Assembly: GCA_018240565.1 (NCBI GenBank)
Contig: JAFEFO010000009.1
Location: forward strand, 1 to 64,000
Length of the DNA: 64,000 nucleotides
Direction: 5' to 3'
Origin: Pseudomonadota bacterium
GTDB taxonomy: Bacteria > Pseudomonadota > Gammaproteobacteria > Xanthomonadales > Rhodanobacteraceae
Each line of letters starts with the position of its first letter. Positions within the stretch are counted from its first letter, which is position 1. Below are positions 57,760 through 64,000 of the stretch, one piece after another. The translations under genes and the position numbers were made by a program. Below the pieces are notes generated by a model that was not told the origin of the DNA, ran no database searches, and was given only the letters and a program-made list of their open reading frames with translations.

Positions 57760-59184
57760 TCAGCCGCCTGCTTCCGCCTTGGCCAGCTGCGCCTTGATCT
57801 GCAGCAACGCGGCGTTCTTCGGATCCGCACGCAACCCTGATTCGACCAGAACGTCCGCGCCCGTGTACAGGCCATTCTTCAACGCCGCCTGCGCGCCGCT
57901 CGCGTAAAAGTCTGCGATCTTGCGCAAACCCTGCGTCGCCTGTGCATTGCCGGGATCGCGCTTGAGCGCCGCGTTGAACAGATCGATGGCGTTGTCACCC
58001 GGCGGAAAGCTCATTTTTTCGCCGCCATTCTTCTGGCCGTACTCGAAATATTCATTGCCGCGGGACAGCAAGGTTGCAAGGTCCACTTGCACCAGCGCAT
58101 CAACGGCCGGCGGGACTTCCGGTGACGGCTCCTGTACCGGCGCCGGCGCGGCCTGGGCAGGAACGCGGTTTGCCAGTGGTTGCGCGGGTACCATTGCCTT
58201 GCCACGCAGCAGCCACCAGGACAATCCACCCACGAGGATCACAGCCAGGACACCGGCCACGGCAAAAATCCACTTGCGGGCACCCTCTGCGCCCGCAGTT
58301 CCGGAAGCAGGTTTCGATCCTTTCACCGCGACGCCGCGACGACGCGAACTGCGCTGCTCGCGGATCGCCGAATCCATTTGCGGATTTTCGGCAAGCAGTT
58401 TGTCCAGCGCGGCGATGAAGGCCTGGCCGCCCGGATAGCGCTGATCGGGACTTTTCGCCATCAAGCCTTCGATCAGTGGTTGCAGCCACGCGAGCTTTTC
58501 GGGCAGCTTGGGCACGGGTTCGGTCACGTGCATCAGCGCGACCGCGTAGGCATCGCCGGCCTGGTACGGCTTGTTTCCGGCCAGGCATTCGAAGAGGACG
58601 GCGCCCAAACTGTAAAGGTCGGAGCGCCCGTCGACCGGCGTCGCCTGCGCCTGTTCCGGGCTCATGTAATCGGGCGTGCCGATGGCGTTGCCGGCCATCG
58701 TCGCCGCGCTCACGGATTTGATCGCCTTGGCGATGCCGAAGTCCGCCAGCACCGCCGAGCCATTGCTGCGAAACATGATGTTGCCCGGCTTCACGTCGCG
58801 ATGGACGAAGCCGATGTCATGCGCATAGGCAAGGCCGGAGGCGACGTCGCGGACGATTTCCAGCACGTCGGCCACGCTCAGGCGCGCCATGCGGTCGCGC
58901 AGGGTTCCGGCCGGCAAGTATTCGCTGGCAAGGTAATAAACACCGTTCTCCGAGCCGATGTCGTGCACCGTCATCAGGTGCGGATGCGTCAGCTTGGCCG
59001 CGATGCGGCCTTCCTTGAGGAACTGTTCTCGAAACGTCTCGTTCGCTGCCAGCGTTGGCGCCATGATTTTCAGCGCGACTTCGCGGTCGAGCGATTCCTG
59101 CATGGCCAGGTACACCGTGGCCATTCCGCCTTCGCCGATTTTCTGCAGCAGTTTGTAGCCGGTTACCTTTACGTTTTCTGTCAT
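57760..59184 (-). CDS. Transmembrane Ser/Thr protein kinase
   Basis: This 474-residue Hanks-type kinase has an N-terminal catalytic domain (Gly loop IGEGGMATVYLAM, Lys39 in VALKIM, HRDVKPGNIMF, ADFGIA, GTPDYMSPEQ). A basic juxtamembrane region and one membrane helix (WIFAVAGVLAVILVGGLSWW, ~305-325) follow, then a periplasmic part with TPR-like helices (FNAALKRDPGNAQATQGLRK, VESGLRADPKNAALLQIKAQ). It follows the multiheme cytochrome gene by 10 bp on the same strand and faces a PP2C gene. Confidence 0.93.
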   Translation of the reverse strand: MTENVKVTGYKLLQKIGEGGMATVYLAMQESLDREVALKIMAPTLAANETFREQFLKEGRIAAKLTHPHLMTVHDIGSENGVYYLASEYLPAGTLRDRMARLSVADVLEIVRDVASGLAYAHDIGFVHRDVKPGNIMFRSNGSAVLADFGIAKAIKSVSAATMAGNAIGTPDYMSPEQAQATPVDGRSDLYSLGAVLFECLAGNKPYQAGDAYAVALMHVTEPVPKLPEKLAWLQPLIEGLMAKSPDQRYPGGQAFIAALDKLLAENPQMDSAIREQRSSRRRGVAVKGSKPASGTAGAEGARKWIFAVAGVLAVILVGGLSWWLLRGKAMVPAQPLANRVPAQAAPAPVQEPSPEVPPAVDALVQVDLATLLSRGNEYFEYGQKNGGEKMSFPPGDNAIDLFNAALKRDPGNAQATQGLRKIADFYASGAQAALKNGLYTGADVLVESGLRADPKNAALLQIKAQLAKAEAGG

Positions 59185-59194
59185 TGCATGAAAC

Positions 59195-60508
59195 TCACGG
59201 CGCTGCGGCGCGCAAGGCTTTCAGAGCGGCCACGAATTGCCCCATCGAATAGCGATCCTCGTCCTTGACCGCATCGTACACGGCATTGAGCCTGCCCTTG
59301 ACCGCTGCGGTTCGCTCCTTGTCGAGCTTGCCGTCGTTGCCGAATGCGGTCACCAGCGAATCGGCCGCCATGGTCGCCTGTTCGGCCGCGGCATAATCGC
59401 GGAACTCGCCGCTTTCGCCATCGGCCACCATGCTGGCCAGGATCGTATTGAAGCTCGCCGCGTCATAGTTGAAGGCCGCGACTTTCGGCAACAAGGCCTC
59501 CAGCGTGGCGCGCAGGTTGCGCGCGGCGGCAAACGTCGCTTCGCGGCTTTGCGTGGTCGCCGCGTGCAAGGCGCGCGTCTGCTCGAACACGCGTTGCGCT
59601 GCGGACTTGTCCACCGGCGCCAGCGCATAGCGGAACGTGACGAGGTTGGCATCGTTCAGGCGCACCACGCCGGGCCCCAGGCCCGTGCCTTGGCGCGGGC
59701 CCCAGTTGTTGTCCTTCATCAACTTGTGGCAGGCCTGGCAATTGAAAAGAACCAATTCAGGAAAGATGCCTTGCCAGCCGGTTTTCGGATCGAGCAGCAA
59801 GTCAAGCAGGTTTTCCGCTGCCACGCCCTGGCCTACAGCCCAGTCGCGCACGCCGTTCCACTCACCCTTGCGCTTGATCCAGTCGGCGTCGATCTTGTAG
59901 TGCGGATGCAGCCAGGTGAATGTATCGAGCTCGAACGCAAGGCGCGGATGACCCGCACCCATGATGCGGTGCGTGATCATGCGTTCCTTTTCGCCCATGT
60001 GGCAGGACAGGCAAAGTTGCGCGCGCTTGACCGGATCGGCCGTCGGATACATGCCCTTGGCGAGGTCATCCGCATACGTCACCTTGCGGTCGGCGTGCGA
60101 ATTGAGCCACTGCTCCGCACCGCCATGGCAGGCCTCGCAGCCAACACCATCGGCAACCTGGAAACGTTCGCCGCGGTCGGTTACGGGCACATTGTCGGCG
60201 TGGCAGTCCAGGCACACTTTGGCCTTGGTCGCGTCGCCCAGTCCGAGTTTGCGCGCGATCGCCTGTGAACGCGGTTGTTCGAGAACCTGATAGGCCTTGG
60301 CGTGGGGATCGAATTGCTGCCAGATCGCAAATTCGTTCTGCGCGATATTGGAATCGCGGAACGGCTGCGATGAACCGTGGCAGACGCTGCTGCTGCAGGT
60401 CGCCACGCCCATGTGCTTGTGCGCGGCAATGGCGTCGACCGCCGTTTCGGCACGCGCACACGTTGTCGACAGCACCATTGCAACGAGCAGCGCAAAGATC
60501 GCTTTCAT
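59195..60508 (-). CDS. Periplasmic multiheme cytochrome c
   Basis: This 437-residue exported protein has a signal peptide (residues 1-20). Five c-heme motifs are seen: Cys38-x4-Cys-His (CSSSVCH, one residue longer than usual), CLDCH, CEACH, CLSCH and CQACH. Additional His residues could be distal ligands. It resembles the cytochrome c-554 type of multiheme proteins. The C-terminal ~150 residues have no heme motif and are helical. The gene is first in a probable operon with the Ser/Thr kinase. The electron donor and acceptor are unknown. Confidence 0.87.
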   Translation of the reverse strand: MKAIFALLVAMVLSTTCARAETAVDAIAAHKHMGVATCSSSVCHGSSQPFRDSNIAQNEFAIWQQFDPHAKAYQVLEQPRSQAIARKLGLGDATKAKVCLDCHADNVPVTDRGERFQVADGVGCEACHGGAEQWLNSHADRKVTYADDLAKGMYPTADPVKRAQLCLSCHMGEKERMITHRIMGAGHPRLAFELDTFTWLHPHYKIDADWIKRKGEWNGVRDWAVGQGVAAENLLDLLLDPKTGWQGIFPELVLFNCQACHKLMKDNNWGPRQGTGLGPGVVRLNDANLVTFRYALAPVDKSAAQRVFEQTRALHAATTQSREATFAAARNLRATLEALLPKVAAFNYDAASFNTILASMVADGESGEFRDYAAAEQATMAADSLVTAFGNDGKLDKERTAAVKGRLNAVYDAVKDEDRYSMGQFVAALKALRAAAP

Positions 60509-60562
60509 CGCCTTCCTCCCCAGGACCGGACGGATCCGCCGGTCGATGATACCGTCAGCTCT

Positions 60563-61258
60563 TCAGGCGCGCCACAGGCAACGGCCGCGGCTCGCCTTGT
60601 CGATGGCCGACAAACGCGCCTCGTGCGCGGCTACTTCGGCCGCGCCCGCGTGGCGCACCCGCACCGGCGCATGCGCTGCCGATGACATCGTCGGTACCGC
60701 CACCGCAACGCCCGGCGAACTGGCCAATCCCAGATCGCCCTGCCCGCCGGTCATGGCCAGGTACACATCCGCCAGCAATTGCGCGTCGAGCAGGGCGCCG
60801 TGCAATTCACGATGCCGGTTGTCGATGTCCAGGCGTTTGCACAGGGCATCGAGCGAAATGCGTTGCCCGGGATATTTCTCGCGCGCCAGCGCCAGCGTGT
60901 CCAGGACGCTGGCGTGGTCGACGACGCGGCCCAGGACAGGATCGGCAAGCGCCAGTTCCGCATCCAGGAACGAAAGATCGAACGCCGCGTTGTGGATGAC
61001 GAGCTCGGCGCCGTCGATGAATTGCAGGAATTCAAGGGCGACCTCGGCGAAACGCGGCTTGTCGGCGAGGAATTCGTCACTGATGCCGTGCACGGCGCGT
61101 GCGCCTTCGTCCACCGCGCGCTGCGGATTCAGGTAACGGTGGAAGCGGCGCCCGCTCGGCCGGCGCTCGACGAGTTCGATGCAGCCGATCTCGATGATGC
61201 GATGGCCCTTGCCGGCTTCCAGACCCGTGGTTTCGGTGTCCAGAACGATTTGTCTCAT
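60563..61258 (-). CDS. dnaQ: DNA polymerase III epsilon subunit (proofreading exonuclease)
   Basis: This 231-residue DEDDh exonuclease has Exo I ([20 protein letters not shown]), Exo II ([14 protein letters not shown]) and Exo III ([20 protein letters not shown]). The C-terminal ~50 residues would contact the alpha subunit. Its ATG overlaps the stop of rnhA (ATGA). Methyltransferase, rnhA and dnaQ overlap one another as a translationally coupled row, as in the enterobacterial yafS-rnhA-dnaQ region. Confidence 0.95.
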   Translation of the reverse strand: MRQIVLDTETTGLEAGKGHRIIEIGCIELVERRPSGRRFHRYLNPQRAVDEGARAVHGISDEFLADKPRFAEVALEFLQFIDGAELVIHNAAFDLSFLDAELALADPVLGRVVDHASVLDTLALAREKYPGQRISLDALCKRLDIDNRHRELHGALLDAQLLADVYLAMTGGQGDLGLASSPGVAVAVPTMSSAAHAPVRVRHAGAAEVAAHEARLSAIDKASRGRCLWRA

Positions 61259-61704
61259 GGTTCCTCCGCCGCGGCCTGCGCCGCTGCGCGCGCCAATGCA
61301 TCGACGCGCTCGTTCTCCGGATGCCCTGCATGCCCGCGCGTCCACTGCCATTGCACGCGATGCGGCAACATGGCGGCGGCCAGGCGTTGCCACAGGTCCT
61401 GGTTCTTCACCGGTTTGCGATCGGAGGTGCGCCAGCCGTTCGCGAGCCAGCGCGGCAACCATTGCTCGATGCCTTGCAGGACGTATTGCGAATCCGTGGT
61501 CAGGCGCACGTGGCTGCCGCGGCGCAAGGACTCCAGCGCGCGGATCGCCGCCATCATTTCCATGCGATTGTTCGTGGTGGCCGGTTCGCCGCCGGAGATT
61601 TCCTTTTCGACCGTGCGATAGCGCAGCAGCGCCGCCCAACCGCCCGGCCCCGGATTGCCCAGGCACGCGCCGTCGGTGAAGATCTCGACATGCGCGACGC
61701 TCAC
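61255..61704 (-). CDS. rnhA: Ribonuclease HI
   Basis: This 149-residue enzyme degrades RNA in RNA-DNA hybrids. The catalytic residues lie in [17 protein letters not shown] (Asp), [10 protein letters not shown] (Glu), [12 protein letters not shown] (Asp) and ENERVDALA (Asp). The GTG start at 61704 overlaps the methyltransferase stop (GTGA), and its own end overlaps dnaQ. Confidence 0.95.
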   Translation of the reverse strand: MSVAHVEIFTDGACLGNPGPGGWAALLRYRTVEKEISGGEPATTNNRMEMMAAIRALESLRRGSHVRLTTDSQYVLQGIEQWLPRWLANGWRTSDRKPVKNQDLWQRLAAAMLPHRVQWQWTRGHAGHPENERVDALARAAAQAAAEEP

Positions 61705-62393
61705 GCGCAATTCCTGTGCGCGCCCGGCGCCAGTTGTGCAGTGCGCGCCGGCTCGCGCATCGCGCCGCGCAAACGGATCGGCGTGAGCGTGCTGCGCCGC
61801 TTGCGCGCAACCAGCAGCCATGAACTGCCCAGGCGCGCGAACGGCGAACGCGTCGGCCTGGTCGACACATCGCCCGGCCGCGCGCGCGGCCACAACGTCC
61901 CGGGGAAATGCACTTGCAAGGTTTCGATGCCCTCGCCCGCCAACCGCGCCTTGCATGCCTGTGCCGAGCACAATCGCAAGCCACGCGAATGCCGCGCCAG
62001 CCATGGCCGCCAGGTTCCCAGCGGATTGAAGCCGAGCACGAGCATGATGCCTTCCGGCGCCAGCACGCGCGCGCATTCAGCAAGGCAGTCGTCAGCCTGC
62101 GCGATGCGCTCCAGAGCATGCTGGGCAATCAGCAAATTGAAACTTTCGCTCGCGAATGGCAACTGCCATGGCGCACAGCGCACGGCGCCGCCCAGCAGAC
62201 CACCTTCGTCGCCATTCAATTCGATGATCTTGCCAATCCGGTGCGGCGGCAAAACCAAACTGCCGGACCACGGGCGCAGCACCAGCCCGCAATTGCCATA
62301 AGCGCCGGACAGCATTGGCGCGAGCGCGGCCAGCTCGCGCGCCAGCAAGTCCTGCATCGGCGCGCTCGTGTAGATGTCAGGGGCCTCGGCCAT
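61701..62393 (-). CDS. SAM-dependent methyltransferase (YafS-like)
   Basis: This 230-residue class I methyltransferase has a degenerate motif [21 protein letters not shown] (post-I region) and [21 protein letters not shown] (motif typical of methyltransferase 11). It matches the position of yafS in the enterobacterial mltD-gloB-yafS-rnhA-dnaQ region; gloB is absent here. The substrate is unknown. The start at 62393 precedes [10 protein letters not shown]; frames further upstream are antisense to the mltD leader and gene. Confidence 0.82.
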   Translation of the reverse strand: MAEAPDIYTSAPMQDLLARELAALAPMLSGAYGNCGLVLRPWSGSLVLPPHRIGKIIELNGDEGGLLGGAVRCAPWQLPFASESFNLLIAQHALERIAQADDCLAECARVLAPEGIMLVLGFNPLGTWRPWLARHSRGLRLCSAQACKARLAGEGIETLQVHFPGTLWPRARPGDVSTRPTRSPFARLGSSWLLVARKRRSTLTPIRLRGAMREPARTAQLAPGAHRNCA

Positions 62394-62552
62394 CGACGAA
62401 ATTCTTGAATCCGTACTCGATCCGCGATTGTGCGCGAAACGGCACGGGCGGGTAAACCCGCATGCTGCACCGCACGATCGCAGATAACGAGCACTTACCG
62501 GTTCGCTGTTATAGTTCGCGCCCGTTTTTGCCCGGGGAGGGGCAACGCGAGG

Positions 62553-64000
62553 ATGCGACAGGCGGTCCGATCCAATGCGTTTTTGCGCAGCAAGACGAAG
62601 CCGGCACCCCAGCGTGATTGGCGCATGGCCGTGCTTGGCGGCGGCTGCACGGCATTGGGTGCGGCGTGCCTCTTGCTTGCGGCGTGCAGCACGACTCCAC
62701 GCAAACCGCTGGTGGCCGCACCGGCGCCTGAACCCGTCATCGCCCCGGTCGGCGCCATGCCTGCACCCGTCGACACGCAGACCCCGGCGGCGGTCGAAGA
62801 CACCTCGTCGTGGACGCGACTGAGTCGTCGTTTCACATTCGATGATTGCGGCTACAGCCCCGACGTGGCGCGCCTGGCGCACTGGTTCAGCGCCGACCCG
62901 ACCGGGTTCGCCGAATCACTGCGCCAATCCTTGCCTTTCCTCCTGTATGTCGCCAAGCACCTCGAAGAACGCGAGATGCCGGGCGAGTTCGCGCTGCTGC
63001 CGTACATCGAGAGCAACTACGTGCCGATCGCCTCCAGTGGCGACCATGCCGCCGGGATCTGGCAACTGCTCCCCGATACGGCTCGCGAAGGCGGCTTGCA
63101 CATCGGTGGCGACTACGACGGCCGCCTGGATATCGCCGCATCGACCGATGCGGCGTTGACCCTGCTCGAACGCTACTACGATCGTTTCGGCGATTGGCGC
63201 GTCGCCGACATGGCCTTCAACGCCGGGCCCTATCGCATCGCCAAACTGCTCGGCAACGGCGCCGTGCCTAGCGGCGCCGCCGAACTGGGACGCCTGCGCG
63301 TGGATGCGCACACGCACCGGCATCTGGCCAAGTTGCTGGCCGTGGCCTGCATCGTGTCCGATCCAGCGCGTTTCGACGTGAAATTGCCCGAGCCCGCCAC
63401 TGGCGACCGGCTCACCGCGATTTCCCTGCCTGCCGCCGTCGATCTGCAACTTGCCGCGCGCGTGGCCGGCCTGGATCCCGCGCGCCTGCGTCAGCTCAAT
63501 CCCGGGTATGTGCGCGGACGCATGCCGGCTTCCGGTCCCTTCCACCTGCTTCTGCCCGAAGCGCAAAGCCGCGCGCTGTCGTCGGCGCTGGAAAAACTGC
63601 CGCAATCGCTGTGGGGCGAATGGCACGAAATCACCCTGCGCCAGACCGAGTCCCTGGGCGTGCTCGCGCAAGCCCACGACGTGGATGATGCGGTGCTCGC
63701 CACTGCGAATGCCTTGGTGCCGGAAACGGCTCTGGATGCGGGAATGCGCGTGCTCGTTCCCGGACGCGACCCGATCGCGCCGACGGCTGTCGCCGTATCC
63801 CGACAAATGCCGCACGACCGCGATACGCATATCGTGCGCGCGGGCGATTCGCTGTGGCGCATCGCGCGCGCCGCCCATGTCGCACTGCCGGATTTGCTGC
63901 AATGGAACGACCTGACCCGCAACGCCAACCTGCATCCGGGCCAGCGTCTGCGCTTGCGCGCACCGGAGCGCGGTGGCACGGCGTCGACCGTCGTCGCCAG
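62553..64000 (+). CDS. mltD: Membrane-bound lytic murein transglycosylase D (5' part)
   Basis: The frame starts at ATG 62553 (GAGG upstream) and is open to the window end, giving about 482 residues. It has a lipoprotein signal with CLLLAACS, a lytic transglycosylase domain with the catalytic Glu in ALLPYIESNYVP, GIWQLLPDTAREGGL and DMAFNAGPYRIAKLL. At least one LysM domain lies near the visible end (THIVRAGDSLWRIARAAHV, then HPGQRLRLRAP). It cleaves peptidoglycan glycan chains from the outer membrane. It is divergent from the methyltransferase. Confidence 0.93.
   Translation, partial: MRQAVRSNAFLRSKTKPAPQRDWRMAVLGGGCTALGAACLLLAACSTTPRKPLVAAPAPEPVIAPVGAMPAPVDTQTPAAVEDTSSWTRLSRRFTFDDCGYSPDVARLAHWFSADPTGFAESLRQSLPFLLYVAKHLEEREMPGEFALLPYIESNYVPIASSGDHAAGIWQLLPDTAREGGLHIGGDYDGRLDIAASTDAALTLLERYYDRFGDWRVADMAFNAGPYRIAKLLGNGAVPSGAAELGRLRVDAHTHRHLAKLLAVACIVSDPARFDVKLPEPATGDRLTAISLPAAVDLQLAARVAGLDPARLRQLNPGYVRGRMPASGPFHLLLPEAQSRALSSALEKLPQSLWGEWHEITLRQTESLGVLAQAHDVDDAVLATANALVPETALDAGMRVLVPGRDPIAPTAVAVSRQMPHDRDTHIVRAGDSLWRIARAAHVALPDLLQWNDLTRNANLHPGQRLRLRAPERGGTASTVVA

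Overview
The window comes from a GC-rich gammaproteobacterial chromosome, most likely Xanthomonadales/Lysobacterales and perhaps near Rhodanobacteraceae. That placement is inferred from gene content: a phbB-phaR-phbB polyhydroxyalkanoate cluster, an mltD/yafS-like/rnhA/dnaQ block, sucA-sucB-lpd, a PilH-type regulator, many intergenic REP-like palindromes, and secreted proteins ending in an IFxxGFE/D-type tail. No marker in the window fixes the genus. No tRNA, rRNA or CRISPR array was seen.

Layout. 1-4.6 kb: end of a heavy-metal RND pump, htpX, gluQ and the phbB-phaR-phbB group. 4.6-13.4 kb: one gene for a secreted protein is split by a 7,574-bp mobile element (5589-13162). The element has perfect 25-bp terminal inverted repeats and a perfect 8-bp target duplication (GTAAAAAG). 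It carries an ISL3-type transposase, a divergent XRE regulator, a small coiled-coil ORF, a 1,573-residue secreted RHS-repeat protein with a Cys-rich, HEEHH-containing tip, an overlapping small lipoprotein gene (candidate immunity protein) and a serine-recombinase remnant. Removing the element and one target copy restores one in-frame 391-codon gene.

13.4-25.9 kb: DUF2058 protein, slyX, UDP-sugar dehydrogenase, FKBP isomerase, an ABC-F ATPase, a GntR(YtrA-type)/ABC exporter operon with a clear promoter-operator, small membrane proteins, a DUF2884-like lipoprotein and fumC. 25.9-36 kb: purB, hicAB, a split two-component pair around a Raf-inhibitor-like secreted protein, GST/HxlR, a JmjC ribosomal oxygenase, a GNAT fusion and a secreted beta-helix protein. 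36-46.8 kb: sucA-sucB-lpd, an acrylyl-CoA-reductase-type enzyme, pilH, cbpA, Hsp20, peroxiredoxin and an FAD monooxygenase. 46.8-51.7 kb: gyrA (quinolone-sensitive type), GtrA protein and mtnA. 51.7-60.5 kb: a signalling-type cluster with an exported caspase-fold protein, an Ig-like autotransporter, a PP2C phosphatase, a Ser/Thr kinase and a multiheme cytochrome c placed directly upstream of the kinase. 60.5-64 kb: dnaQ, rnhA and a yafS-like methyltransferase, overlapping end to end, divergent from mltD, which runs off the window.

Most of the window is housekeeping. The accessory material is the ISL3/RHS transposon, hicAB, the lower-GC DUF4386/DUF6326 pair and the kinase/caspase/cytochrome cluster.
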